A DNA stretch of 64,000 bases from Chionoecetes opilio (GCA_016584305.1 JACEEZ010023648.1:209501-273500), one strand, 5' to 3'; positions 34,650-47,028 are shown, numbered from the stretch's first letter. A program made the numbers and translations. The notes: generated from the letters alone by a model not told the origin.

Positions 34650-35515
34650 ATGTTCCTCCAGCTACTCCCACCTTTGATCTCGACCCTTCATATAGTGCCA
34701 TTACCAGCCTTACAAGCCTTTCCGTCGCCGCTACCTTTTGTCTTCGTAATCCCCATCTAATTGTTCTTGGAATCCTGTCAAATGCCTTTTCCAGATCCAC
34801 AAACACATGATACAGGCATTTCTTTTCCTCCTTATATTTCTCCTGCAGATGTCTTGTGATGAAGATTGCATCGGTATTTGACTTTCCAACCATAAAGCCA
34901 AATAGGCAGTCATCAATCTTGATGATTTTTTTAATCCTTTCACACAACACTCTCTCCCAAATCTTCATCCCATGTTCTAACACCCTCAAACCTCTGTACC
35001 CACCACATGACAGTACATCTCCTTTTCCTTTAAACAGTGGTAAGGTAAAACTGTACTTTCATTCTTCTGGACTTTTCTCCTCCCTCATATTTTTTTTCAA
35101 AAACTCGTTATTTTTTTTATACCTGTCCTTCCTGCTAGTTTCTGCGTACACCCGATGGACCTGGTGCCTTTTCATCTGTCATCCCTTTCAATGCTCTTAC
35201 TACCTCTTTTTCTAGTATATTTTCCACTGGACCTCCCGCCATTTCAACTTCCTCCAGCTCATTGTTATTTTCTACATTCAGCACTCTCAAAATATTATCT
35301 CCATCTTTCTCTCACCTCCCTCTCCACAACTTTGATTTCTCCGTTTTCGTCCTTTACATACTTTGCTCCTTGTACATTTCTCTTGTCTTTTCTCATCTGC
35401 TTAGCTAGTCTGAACATCTTCTGCCTTACTTCTGCTGTTTTCAAGTTCTGACTCCACTCCGATGCTTGTTTCTTTGCTATTGCCACTTGCCTCTTAGCAT
35501 CATTTGTCCTTTCTC
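34650..35515 (-). pseudogene. LINE-R linker and RT N-terminal half
   Basis: From 35515 the frame reads 'YRERTNDAKRQVAIAKKQAS' and 'KDENGEIKVVEREVRERW', the linker between endonuclease and RT. It continues with breaks to 'KIWERVLCERIKKIIKIDDC', 'FVDLEKAFDRIPR' (first RT Asp) and 'MALYEGSRSKVGVAGGTS', stopping at the Harbinger MITE. The endonuclease is lost. Confidence 0.8.
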
Positions 35516-35519
35516 TATA

Positions 35520-36287
35520 CAGGGAGCTCCCGAAGATACGAGCAGTTAGGTTCCACCTGGCATACTCGTAAAGCGAAATCTCGTATAACGAAACACATAA
35601 CTAATGATAAAATATAGGTTTGGTTCCAGGATCCCATCAATTATAAAAAAAAAAGAAAAAAAAAAGACGTTTTTCAAGCTAAAATAAACTATAGCAAACA
35701 CAACAAACACACAGCATCTATTTACCCACACTGTACTACCTATTCTGTAGAAAAAGCATTCTGAAAGAGAAAATAGCACACAAAATAACATAACTGCACA
35801 TTAATTAAACATAAAACATGCATAACAAGCAAAAAAGACGTTGTAATGTAGGGGACGCCGCGTGATACAAGAGAAGGTAGTGTAGCGGTCCCAAGGTTGG
35901 GGCCGCACACTTGCTAATTACCCCTAAAGGTCAGTCCGCGCCATATGCTTAATTACCCTTCAGGTCACGCCTTGCTAGGGGTGACCTGACTGCGGTCCCA
36001 AGGTTGGGGCCGCACACCTGCTAATTACCCCTAAATGTCAGGCCGCGCCATATGCTTAATTACCCTTCAGGTCACGGCTTGCTAGGGGTGACCTCACTGG
36101 GGTCAACCAAATCCCCCTTTGTCCAGCCGGGGAGTGGTAGGGCGTGCCTTTTGAACTTGATAATTTTACTCACCCCAGTTTGAATGTCGTATCATTGGAT
36201 TTTCGATCTTGTATATTGAAAATAGACCATAATTTACTCAGCTCGTATCATTGATTTCTCGTATAATCGTATAACGGGGCCTCCCTG
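35520..36287. mobile_element. Pogo-H, copy 1
   Basis: The ends are cagggagctcccgaagatac and the inverse of ...tataacggggcctccctg, flanked by TA. It has no transposase. A 111-bp tandem duplication lies within it. Confidence 0.8.
35886..36107. repeat. Tandem duplication, two ~111-bp units
   Basis: Both units run 'gcggtcccaaggttggggcc ... ttgctaggggtgacct' with few differences. Each includes a short inverted pair, 'aattacccctaa' and 'ctaggggtga'. Confidence 0.9.
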
Positions 36288-37060
<773 letters not shown>

Positions 37061-37159
37061 CACTAAAACCCTTATAACTCGGCACGATAGGGGCTCTGGC
37101 CTTGCCGAGTTATTCAAAATGCCGAGTTATGCAAATGCCTTCCTGATATGGGTAAAAAT

Positions 37160-37446
37160 TCAAATTATTTTACAAACGTTCTTAACTGGCTTAATCCTCT
37201 TCTTGGTAGTCTTGGAGGTGCTTGGATCCTCCAAAGTAAGGGCATGAGCATGAGCATGAATCTTCTCTTCTTCTTTTTTCTTGATATCATAGAATGTGCT
37301 GGATTTGATATCAAACTCAGCACAAATAGCACGCATGGACGCACCTGCCTCCATCCTTGCCAGCACTTTCACCATTCCTGCAGGCTCAGGCCTTACAATT
37401 TCATTCCCTTCCTGCTGGAGACACCCTTGCGTGATGGAGCTGACAT
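37160..37446 (-). pseudogene. Pogo-C transposase N-terminal fragment
   Basis: An ATG at 37446 opens 'MSAPSRKGVSSRKG'. After a frameshift the helix-turn-helix reads 'VKVLARMEAGASMRAICAEF' and 'DIKSSTFYDIKKKEEEKI', followed by 'DPSTSKTTKKRIKP'. This is the psq-like DNA-binding part of pogo transposases. No DDE domain follows. Confidence 0.8.
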
Positions 37447-37568
37447 TTTGAAATACAGTACTGTATGATGTAATCCCAAAACACTCAAAATAGGTGGCAA
37501 AGTAAAGCAAAGGTCGGGTACCAGCGCGTAGGCTGACACATTTATGCGACTGAGGATATGCCGAGTGT

Positions 37569-38270
37569 AAGCTCAGGCTGGTACCAAGAGTCAAGGCCGT
37601 AGAGCGACGAACGACGAACGGCAGAGGAAAGATACCATAAGAGGGATATGTTTTGGAAGGAAGAGCAGCGATGAAGGTTGAAGACACGGGTATACCCGTG
37701 TCTTCCCGCAACCTTCAATGAATTTTTATTTTCATTCCATATCTGAAGGGATTAACAGATATTTTAACAAGATATTTTCCAATAAGTATTTAAGTATAAG
37801 TATAAGATTAATAGGTATTACAAATACGGCAATAAGTGATTTGAGTGACAATAATAGTTAATTAAAGGGGGTTCAGGGTAACGGGGTGGGTCTTAGTTAA
37901 GCCTGCCGCCATCCTCAAGGTCGCTGCCAGAACCCGCCAGGAAGTTTCTCTTACCGCACATGTTTACCTTAATACACGCCTCTATGGTTAATTAACTTCC
38001 TAAGATATATATTTCACCAACTTCATAACCGAGCAACGTTTCTGTTGATGTTTTTGATGAGTATACGGGCAAATCTGCATTATAGACTATTTATAGTCAT
38101 ACAAAGGCAAGGAAGTTTGAAGGAACACTGTTACCAATACACCGCCACGTGATACCTCAACCGACCCTGCCTTCCTGACAACTCTTGGTAACGATTTGAA
38201 GGCTCTGCCTCGACCTACCTTCGTCGGTACCTCGGCATTCGTCGCTCTACCGCCTTGACTCTTGGTACAA
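37569..38270. mobile_element. TIR element nested in Pogo-C (TACCAAGAGTCAAGG ends)
   Basis: Inverted repeats of about 30 bp, taccaagagtcaaggcc... and ...gccttgactcttggta, lie at about 37582-37611 and 38239-38268. The second Pogo-C copy (54209-54230) shows the empty site 'gtgtaagcaaagagatgc', so this is a real insertion; AAGC flanks both sides. The interior is non-coding and the superfamily is open. Confidence 0.7.
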
Positions 38271-38507
38271 GCCAAAGAGATGCAGTTATAACTCGGCAAT
38301 ATGCCGAGATGCATTATTTTTTGCCGACTTTCTGTATACATGTTAACACAAGAGGTTGTGAGGGCATGATATGCCGAGTGTAAACCAAGAGATGCAGTTA
38401 TAACTCGGCAACATGCAGAGATACATATTTTTTTGCCGGCTGTCTTTGCCTTGCCAAGTTATATCAAATTCTGAGTTATACAATGCCGAGTTATAAGGGT
38501 TTTAGTG

Positions 38508-39225
38508 TACATCTTTTTTACCTTGTGCCTTTTTACCACTTTTTGTGGTGTGGCTATTTCTAATCTTTCAATCTTTCATGGTAAGGATCCATATACACAT
38601 ACACTTCACATCCACACCCACAGGAGTGAAGTAATGCCACTCTCAGTTCCTGCAGGGATTTCAAGGTCACAATTCCTCAGCTTACAACCCTTAAATATTC
38701 TCTGCTAAGTGAACACGGGCTCTAGCGTTAAAGGAGACAGGCCCCAATTGTCTCTGCCCAGCTGTGGATCTGGACCCGTACCGTCTCTGACCTTACTGAC
38801 CTCTTAGTTGTAAACCTAACATGCTAACCCCTACATCCCTGGACAGCTATAATAATTATAATGATAATGATAATAATAAATGGTCTATTTACATGGCAGT
38901 CAGTAACTAAATTCATACATTTGGGGGATAACTATACATCAACTAAGCTTAGTTACTAATGCTTAATCTGAATATAAATCACCAAGAATCGGTGGAAGGG
39001 AAGAAATGAATGTGCACAGAAAGCAAAACTACAAGTGGAGGAAACAAGAATATGAAAGTGAATAGGCAAGGTTATTGTGCAAGCTATGAAATTATGAAAT
39101 ATTACATATTATCACCTTCCTTCTATTGTACAAGCTATGAAATTATGAAATATTATATATTATCACCTTCCTTAGTTAACTTAGAAATTTTGAGAAAAAG
39201 GAAAGAAGTTAAGATTATCACTATA
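38508..39225. other. Gap with a short tandem duplication
   Basis: At 39078-39175 a ~51-bp unit, 'caagctatgaaattatgaaa...caccttcctt', is present twice. I see nothing else. Confidence 0.6.
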
Positions 39226-40714
39226 GGGAAGTCCCGAAGATACGAGCAGTTAGGTTCCACCTGGCATACTCGTAAAGCGAAATCTCGTATAACGAAACAC
39301 ATAACTAATGGTAAAATATAGGTTCGGTTCCAGGACCCCATCAATTAAAAAAAAAAAAAAAAAAAAACATGTTTTTCAAGCTAAAATAAAATTTGGTAAT
39401 ATTTAGTAGGGGTGCGAGAACCCCTTGAGGAATCCTATGATCCCTGGTGATATCCTATGGTGCTATCACAGGCGTGGGAGCTGACCTGACCTCTTCAGGA
39501 AGGCACATATTATACAGCTGATAACGGGGTGTTGTGTTGTGTTGTGCGGGCGGCAGCCGATTTCCACCGCCAGCGGAGATCTCCTTGGTAATTATTTAGT
39601 AGGAAAGCGAGGATCCTTTGAGGAATGCTATGATCACTGGTGATATCCTATGGTGCTATCACAGGCATAGGAGCTGACTGTCTTCTTCAGGAAGGCACAG
39701 GTGAGGCGGATGACGGCGGTTTTTGAGAGAGGCGGCGGACGGGGCAGGTCGCTGCCTTCTCCGCCAAGGTAGGTTTGGGCAGGCTTAAACGTCTTATTAC
39801 TCGTTATTATACAACTTAGTGATTATGGTGAGATGTTATATACACGTGTCATTACCTAAATCAATGTAGCACCGTGTGTCACCTTAAATAAGGATGATTT
39901 AAAGATGTTATGATGAGGTGACTGCTGGCCGAGCTGGCGGGGCAGTGAGTGATAGAGAAATCTTACCGCGGAGCGGCCCCATAACACAAATATTCACTAT
40001 TTTAACCCACATACACACCTTCTACCACCAATACACTAGCAACACAGGCTCCTTACTTATATATCTTACTATCTGATACATTAAAACTCCTTAAAATGCA
40101 AGCATTCCAAATAAAACGAGAATTAGTTTTAGATGACGGCGACAGAAGGCGGAGAGAGGCAGTCTGGCATGCCATTCTTGCCCGGAAATATGTCTCTATC
40201 TTGTTCGAGTCGAGAAGTTTTAAAAACTGTTTGTCATTGGCTGGTGACGGATGACGCCTTAGCCAGTCACAACCTTCCTACTCGTTTACGACCTATCGAG
40301 GGAGCTTTGTAGCTTCCGTCGTTAGGGAAAGTAGTATCTAGGTAGTGCGAGCAGGTCGTTGCTGGCCATACTACGTCCGTTGCTGGCTTCTGGCCCAGGG
40401 TTATGAATTTTTGTAGGCCACATTGTCGTACCGAGCCACCAGAATTATCATATTTTCAGATTGATTATCGTACAACCTTAGGTAAAATCATATAGTCAGT
40501 AAATGACTTTATAATTTTAGTAAATAACTTGTAATTTACTTTAGTAAGTAACTTGTAACTTACTTTAGTAAATAACTTGGTAATTTTACTCATCCCAGTT
40601 TGAATGTCGTAACATTGGATTTTCGATCTCGTATATTGAAAATAGACCCTAATTTACACATCTCGTATCATCGGATTCTCGTATATCGAATGCTCGTATA
40701 ACGGGACCTCCCTG
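39226..40714. mobile_element. Pogo-H, copy 2, holding LINE-I tails and a Pogo-A part
   Basis: The left end tagggaagtcccgaagatac and the right inverse ...tataacgggacctccctg match copy 1. Between about 39405 and 40205 is the inverted LINE-I tail pair followed by Pogo-A right-arm sequence ('caccttctaccacc ... ccattcttgcc'). The right part matches 36165-36287. Confidence 0.75.
39405..39780 (-). repeat. Inverted pair of LINE-I 3' tails
   Basis: It is the reverse complement of 26497-26880, including 'cctgtgatagcaccat' and the stop-side 'gccttcctga' block. The adjoining 'cgttattatacaac' also matches 26455-26475, so the pair moved with flanking DNA. Confidence 0.75.
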
Positions 40715-40945
40715 TAATTGGTTTTATTCATGTTGTATGTAACAAAGTTTTATATGCATATTTCTTACTATTACATGTGAAAAGTTCCTGTGTTGCTTCC
40801 ATAAATGTTTAGATATTTGCACTTGTATAATATGTTTTAGAACATGTTGCCACACAAAGTCCAATGCCACAATCTGGGCAGAAGTAGCTGCTTTCTCTCG
40901 ATTTTTATACCCTCTTTCATCTCGTTTGTGGCTGCAAACAGTATA
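40715..40945. other. Unassigned stretch
   Basis: Short gap between Pogo-H copy 2 and Pogo-B copy 2. I see no repeat or coding signal in it. Confidence 0.5.
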
Positions 40946-42475
40946 CAGACATGCCCTCAGTTTTCGAACATAATTCAGTTCCCAAAAGTTGTTCTAATAC
41001 CGAATTGTTCTAAAACCAAAACACATTTTTCCATAAGAAACAATATAAAATGGATTAATCCGTTCCTGACCCCCAAAATAAAGACCTTTTTTTACCTTTT
41101 TAGCTGTATTTCATGCATAAAAATGCCTATAAATGCCATGTAATACAGTATTATATTATAACATACCATCTGAATAAAGAATAAAGTTATAAATAAGAAA
41201 GACGTAAGACACCATGTCCCATGGTGGCTTATGGAATAAAAAAAATAGAAGAAATAATGGTAAATCTTTACACTAGGACCGAAATTCCCTGCACAATTGG
41301 GACTATGGTTTCTGTTTACCTTAATGAATTCTAAGAAGCCTTCTCTCTATGAACTTCCGTTGCAAATCACTAATTTCGGAGATATAAGATGTTTTTAATA
41401 GGAAGGAGTGCATAGGAGATATGAAAATAAACTATCCTAACCCCCCCCTTTTGACTCACTCACTAACCTAACCTAATCTAACCCCACTCTTTAACCTCCT
41501 AACTAAAGCCAAATCTGCATTAAAAAAGTGTCCGCGGTAAGGGAAGAACAGAGGCGATGCAGGTCACAAGAGGAAGAAGAGTGAGGCACTCGTAAACACT
41601 TGTCTCTCGCCTCCCTATGAACAACATGTCATTATCTCCAAAAGTAATTATTTGCGACGGAAGCTCATAGAGAAAATGTTTCCTAGAATCCAATAAGGTA
41701 AACAGTAACCAGACTCCCAATTGTGTACCGTAGATAACACTTAAGTCGCCAGCTGCAATAATGTCGCCAGCCTCCAAATATTACGAATTATAGCATCACT
41801 ACTGATGTGTATGTGCCACTGAAGATGATACACAGTAGTTTATATAATGACTGTATAATCTACCCTGTTTCAGTGTTGTTTTATGCTTTGTATCTGCAAG
41901 TATATACGGTTTCAAATTTCGCTAAGTCGCAAGTATATACGGTTTCAAATTTCGCTACTCGTTTTTTTTTGGGCGACTACGACGGCGGAAGGAAACTCAG
42001 AACATACCTTAGTGTTGGTCGCCACTCTGGTGATATTTTTGTTATTTTTTCATTTATAGCCATAATATGACACAGGTGAAGACACAAAATGACACAGATT
42101 CTCCAGATTGCCCCTTCTAACCTTCCTGAAATCATGGATATAGAAATGTAAGTATTGACGCCACCACACGTCTGTAAATCGGAAAAAAAAGTTGTCCTGG
42201 CGACTTTAGTGTTATCTACGGTAGGGAGTTTCGGTCCAAGTGTAAAATAATACCGAAATAATGCACAACACAAGAAAAATTGTCCAAATCAAAGAACAGT
42301 TCGTAGCGGATGTTTACTGAGTGAGGGCCGCGGCGTGACTGACGCGCACAGTTGCCGAGTAGCTTGTTCGGCAACCGAGTTATCGTACAGCAACCGGTGC
42401 AATTATGAGTTTGAAATTCTGTTCGTGAACCGATTTGTTCGAAAAGGGAGACGTTCGAAACCCGAGGTTTGACTG
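40946..42475 (-). mobile_element. Pogo-B, copy 2, holding MITE-J
   Basis: The ends are cagacatgccctcagttttc and the inverse ...cgaaacccgaggtttgactg, flanked by TA. It is inverted relative to copy 3. The block at 41521-41725 matches the DNA just after the HTH in the 17039-18054 Tigger, linking the two families. Confidence 0.85.
41726..42223. mobile_element. MITE-J, copy inside Pogo-B copy 2
   Basis: The ends are taccgtagataacacttaag and the inverse of ...tagtgttatctacggta; 'gtcgccag' follows at both ends. It is about 498 bp and non-coding. Confidence 0.8.
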
Positions 42476-42484
42476 TATCACCTT

Positions 42485-42675
<191 letters not shown>

Positions 42676-42719
42676 CTCTCATTCTCTCTCGAAGAAGAAG
42701 AACTAGTGATATCACGCCC

Positions 42720-43480
42720 ATCCGTTACATTAGAGGAAGAGAGGAAAATGGCACAAGAAATCATTGAGGTAGTCCAAGAGAAAAATGTAGAAATAGATCA
42801 GGAAATTGAAGAAGTGTATAGGTTAGGAAAATCTAAGAAGTGAGTCCCATGAAGATTAAATTCAAGTTACAGTCAGCAGCTGAGAATATTTGGCAAGGTC
42901 CATGGAAATTTGGAAGAGAAGAAGGATTCAAGAATGTGATGCGGGGGGGAGGGGTCTTCTTTCTTCTTGCTTTCTTACTTCTTATCTTCTCTCTTCTCTT
43001 TACTCTTTCTTGCTGTTGAGATATTCTGAGGGGGATTCCTGAAAGGGCAGTCTTGGTCAAGGGGAGGCCCAGTACTCTGTTTGACAGAGACTTGCATGGG
43101 GCCGTATTATGGAGCCAGGTGATGCTTCTATTGGGGTTTTTGCTTGGACCCAACACAGGCTTCACATTGCCCTGGGCCACAGTTACCTTTTGAAATCCCA
43201 TCAGTATGTCTTTCCAACAGACATAGGACTCAGGCTGGTAATCATAATTCGGAAAATAATAATTTCCTTTTTCCTTGCCCAGTGAGGATTCGAACTGTCT
43301 CAATCACCAGATTTGCACCCAACTTGGCGCCTTAACCGACTAGGCCAAGAGGTATATACCACTTGATTTTGTAGTTCCGGTGGTATTTATATGCATTATA
43401 AGAATATATGGATTAGGATGGACTTGAATGAAGTAGAATGAGCAAAAATGAGTGAACTAAGCTAAGAAGGTTTTTTTCAC
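42720..43480 (+). pseudogene. LINE-CR ORF1 fragment split by a SINE
   Basis: 42720-42890 reads 'EEERKMAQEIIEVVQEKNVE' and 'IDQEIEEVYRLGKSKK', a close match to ORF1 of LINE-CR (HRLGKYEE region). After a SINE, about 43395-43480 reads 'YKNIWIRMDLNEVE', the next conserved block. A stop follows 'GKSKK'. Confidence 0.75.
42930..43358 (-). mobile_element. SINE-2: tRNA-derived, inverted
   Basis: The minus strand opens with a tRNA-like head: 'ggcctagtcggttaaggcgc' (A box) and 'cagttcgaatcctc' (B box) at about 43352-43275. An unrelated body and a purine-rich AAGAAAG tail follow. These are internal RNA polymerase III promoter boxes. It differs from SINE-1. Confidence 0.7.
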
Positions 43481-43499
43481 ATCTAAAAGGACTGGTCAA

Positions 43500-45010
43500 A
43501 GGAAAAAAAAAAAAAAAACTCGCTAGCTGCCAGTCCCTTACAAAGAAGACAGCAAGAGAATATTTAAAGGGGGGTGGATCAATTTAGTTAGGGATGTGTC
43601 TTGACACTTCTCTCTTGGAAATATTTAAGTCGTAGGTGGGTGGAAAAATAGAAACAGGAAGAGTACAAGAGTTTACCAGTGAAAGGGATGAAAGAGGTCT
43701 GATACTGGTTAACTCTTTCATTAGTAAGACAGACAGAATAGGGATGAGAATGAGTAGAAAGGCTTGTGCAGCGAGGTTGCAGGAGGGGAGGAGGCATGCA
43801 GTCAGCAAGTTCAAAAGAGTAGTGAGGATGAAAATAACAGTAGAAGATAGCAAGAGCAGCAACATTGCGGCGGTGATTTAAAGATTGAAGACATTCAGTC
43901 AGAGAAGGACTCATTTTGTTCATGAGACGTAAAGTTTTTGACTCCACCCTGTTTAGAAGAGCTGTATGGGTGGATCCTGCCCAAACATGAGAGACATACT
44001 CCATACATGGGTGGATAAGGTCCCTGTACAAATCAAGCAACTGAGAGGGAGAAAAAAAAGGACGCAGATGCCACAGGACACATAACTTCTTAGATACTGA
44101 TTTAACAAGAGATGAGATGTGAAATTTCCAGTTCAGATTTTTAGTAGAGGATACTCCAAGAATGTTCCTTGGTTCATTGTACAAAAGGGAGACCGTTGAG
44201 TGTCATTGAAGAAGAGGGTATAGTTGTCTGAAAGGCTACGTTGAGTAGATATGTGAAGAAATTGGGTTTTTGAGGCATTGAACAAAACAAAATTTGCCTT
44301 CCCCCAGTCAGGAATTATAGAAAGACCAGAAGTTAGGCACTCTGTGGCATCCCTCCGTGAATCACATGATTCCTGTACTACAGACGTCTACTGAACGACG
44401 TAAAAAAATTAAGGATAGACATCAGCGTAGGAGTGGATGGCACATTGAGTTAGACTTAGAGGATCATTAATGAATAATAGAGAGTGGGTGATTGGACAGA
44501 ACCCTGGGGAACACCACTGTTGATAGACTTAGGGAAAAAACAAAGACCATCTATAGTAGTTGCAATAGAACAATTTAAAAGGAAACTTGAGACGAAGGTG
44601 CAAAGAGAAGGATAGAAACTGAATGACGGTAGTTTGGAAATTTAAGATTTGTGCCAGACTCTATCAAAAACTTTTGATATGTCAAGGGCAACAGCAAAAC
44701 TTTTACCAAAAACCCCTAAAGAGGATGACCAAGATTCAGTTAAGAAAGCTAGAAGATCACAAGTAGATCACCCTTTATGGGAACAGTACTGACGATCAGA
44801 TAGAAAATTGTGAGCAGATAGATGCTTAAAAATCTTCTTATTAAAGATAGATTCCAAAGCTTTAGAAAAGCAGGAAGTCAAACCTATAGGACGATAGTTT
44901 GAAAGATTAGAACGGTCACCCTTCTTACGAACAGGTTGAATGTGGCCAAACTTCCAGCAATAAAATAAGGAAGGGTGTAAATAGATAGATAAAGATGGAA
45001 AAGATTGACC
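43500..45010 (-). pseudogene. LINE-J reverse transcriptase region, second copy
   Basis: On the minus strand it starts 'GHIQPVRKKGDRSNLSNYRP' and 'IGLTSCFSKALES' (RT start). It passes 'VALDISKVFDRVWH', 'INSGVPQGSV' and 'SHVWAGSTHTALLNRVESKT', closing near 43590. Many stops and frameshifts are present; the catalytic YADD box is decayed. Its 3' end is cut at an oligo-A/T run at 43503-43519. It adjoins the gypsy fragment. Confidence 0.8.
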
Positions 45011-45016
45011 AGGGAG

Positions 45017-45536
45017 GGTGCAAGCACCCTCGTGGACGTGGACGCGCTGCAGGATAGGGACCTGCAGCTCTACGTCAAACAAGCACATCTTGGGGACGTA
45101 CAGGAGGCGTTAACGAGAGCGCTGGAGTTGGAATCGTTCCTACGCACCTCAGTTGACAGTGGCGCGTGGGGAGGGGCACGCCGGGCGACACCCGCTTTGG
45201 AGACCAGGGCCCGACGGGTCCTGGTCTCCAAAGCGGGTGTCGCTCAGCGGGTGTCGCTCAGTTGACAGTGGCACGTGGGGAGGGGCACGCCGGTCGACAC
45301 CCGCTTTGGAGACCAGGGCCCGATGGGTCCAATTGAAGAGAACGGCAGGAGGGAGGACGAGCCCCACAGGATTTAGAGGCTGGTGTTGGGGGTGTGCAGC
45401 TAGGCTACTAGCGGGCCATGTGCCCGACGCGGCGCTGGACGCATTCCCCTGAGCGGCCAGTCGCCAATGCCTTCCATTCTTGCTGCCGGAGTTGTGGCCA
45501 GTATGGCCATTCTTCTGTCGTGTGTCCCCGCCCCAA
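45017..45536 (+). pseudogene. Gypsy gag C-terminus with zinc knuckles
   Basis: The frame 'DVDALQDRDLQLYVKQAHLG' then 'DVQEALTRALELESFLRT' is a gypsy capsid C-terminal motif. A local duplication (45150-45330) disrupts the linker. The first CCHC knuckle (45384 to about 45423) is broken by a frameshift and a stop, and its His is replaced. The second (45484-45525, C-X2-C-X4-H-X4-C) is intact. The knuckles would bind element RNA in the particle. Confidence 0.75.
45150..45330. repeat. Direct duplication with a 23-bp perfect hairpin in gypsy gag
   Basis: Arms 45186-45208 and 45220-45242 ('cgacacccgctttggagacc' and inverse) are perfect, with an 11-base loop. The first ~65 bp (from about 45150) recur from about 45260. 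Confidence 0.9.
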
Positions 45537-45659
45537 GGAAGTGGTGCAGAGATGCGTGCGGGAAACAACGTGAGGCTGGACGGGGTGGCCGAGAACCAGC
45601 CAGTGTACCGGGGGCCCCGAGTAGTGTAAAGCGCCGCTGTACCGGGTCCACTATAGTCC

Positions 45660-45847
45660 AGGTGGAGGGGACCATGGATGGGAAGCTGTGTAAAATTACC
45701 ATGGACACCGGCGCAGAAAGGACGATCGCACAGCCAGACGTGATACTAACCAAAGATCTTCCCGAGGCACCACAGCGACTGTGGGGTCACCGGGTATTGC
45801 ACGCCACTCAGAGGCCCCGTGGAGTCGCGAATCGGCGTGTGGGGTAG
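45660..45847 (+). pseudogene. Gypsy aspartic protease fragment
   Basis: The frame holds 'VEGTMDGKLCKITMDTGAER' with the active-site DTGA at 45704-45715. It would process the polyprotein. The flap and the second conserved block are broken by a frameshift after 45800. Confidence 0.75.
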
Positions 45848-46116
45848 TGAGGAAGTGCTGCCTTTTTATGTCGCCGATATGGAGGACTCTTGCCTCCTGG
45901 GCCTGGATTACTTGTCGCTGAATGGGGCGTGTGTCGACCTGGGGAGAGGGGATGCTAAAGATACGGGGACGCTCCAGCGGCAGTTTTAGTGGCCAAGCGC
46001 GTGCTGCTCGCCCCGGGGACGGAGAGCAGAGTTACCTCTTCGTTGACCAGGAAGATGGAGGGCGGCGATGGATGAGTGGAGCCTTAATCACCTGTGGTTA
46101 GAGACCACGAGACAGC

Positions 46117-47028
46117 GTGGTGGTGGGGCAGAGCCTCGTAGGAGCCGGGGAAAAGTCAGTTACAGTCCTCGTGGCTAACTTTTCTGATGAGGCTCGCATA
46201 ATTCCGACTGGGACCAGTTTGGGCACTTGTGAGGAGGTGAGCCGTGAAGAGGAGCGACGGGGAGGTAAAGTGACAGCAGCGGCGGGTCCACTGCCGGGGG
46301 ATTTGAACAATTTGGCGCAGAGGAGTGCAAGCCACCTCTCTTCCTGGCAGCAAGAGAAAATGCGGGGCACCCTGAGAGATTACACTGATGTTTTTAGCCA
46401 AGGGGACCTGGACCTGGGCCATACGGGCCTCGTGAAGCATCACATCAAGACGGGAAACACCCCACCCATCAGGCATGCGCACCGGAGGATCGCGCCAGCC
46501 CGGCGGGGAGAAATGCAATGGGCAGTGATGGAATTGGAGGCGCAAAGGGTAGTGGAAAAGTCGGCTAACCCCTGGTCATCGGCAGTGGTATTGGTGGTGA
46601 AGAAGGACGGCTTGAGGCGCTTCTGTGTGGACTACCGGGCGCTCAACGACGCGTCCGTGAAAGACTCCTATCCCCTGCCCAGGATTGATGACACTTTGGA
46701 TGCTTTGGCAGGCGCGCAATGGTTCTCCACTTTGGATTTAAAATCCGGCTACCATCAAGTGGAGGTGGCAGAGGGAGACAAGATCAAGACAGCCTTCTCT
46801 TTCAGTCAGGGGCTGTGGCAGTTCACAGTCTTGCCTTTCGGCCTGTGCAACGCGCCAAGTTGTTTTGAGCGATTGATGGAAAGGGTGCTGGAGGGACTTC
46901 ATTGGAGGACGGCGCTTGTCTACATCGACGACGTGATCGTGTTCGGAGGCACATTTGAGGAGGAGCTGGAGTGGATGCAAGAGGTGTTGCGGCGGCTGAG
47001 AGCAGCCAACTTAAAGCTTAGCCCGATT
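46117..47028 (+). pseudogene. Gypsy reverse transcriptase, 3'-truncated
   Basis: The open frame shows 'GLVKHHIKTGNTPPIRHAHR', 'RVVEKSANPWSSAVVLVVKK', 'RFCVDYRALNDASVKDSYPL', 'STLDLKSGYHQVEV', 'LPFGLCNAPS' (from 46831) and the catalytic 'YIDD' at 46921-46932. This order is the Ty3/gypsy RT fingers and palm. The thumb, RNase H and integrase are missing: the frame runs into Pogo-B DNA at about 47029. Residues up to there are largely intact, so the truncation is fairly recent. Confidence 0.9.

Larger units (their letters stand above)
25889..35515 (-). mobile_element. LINE-R: RTE-like retrotransposon, one copy split into five pieces
   Basis: Minus-strand pieces 35515-34650, 31040-31018, 30527-30423, 29528-28901 and 26106-25889 join in order as one reverse-transcriptase protein. 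Between them sit a Harbinger MITE (31044-34646), a hAT MITE (30528-31017), a LINE-J 3' end (29529-30422) and a Pogo-B (26107-28898). Target duplications at three of the four junctions (CTG, CCCCACAC, TA) support secondary insertion. The 5' end is cut by Pogo-H at 35520; the 3' end is cut at LINE-CR. Confidence 0.85.
37061..38507. mobile_element. Pogo-C, copy 1, holding another TIR element
   Basis: The ends are cactaaaacccttataactc and its inverse, flanked by TA. Internal words 'gccgagttat' recur at both ends. It keeps an HTH-only transposase piece on the minus strand and holds an insertion at about 37569-38270. Confidence 0.85.
45017..47028 (+). mobile_element. Ty3/gypsy retrotransposon fragment: gag end, protease, RT
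   Basis: It runs from the C-terminal capsid region through zinc knuckles and protease into the RT, and stops abruptly after 'RAANLKLSP' where a Pogo-B begins nearby. No LTR, RNase H or integrase is present. GC content is clearly higher than that of its neighbours. Confidence 0.85.
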
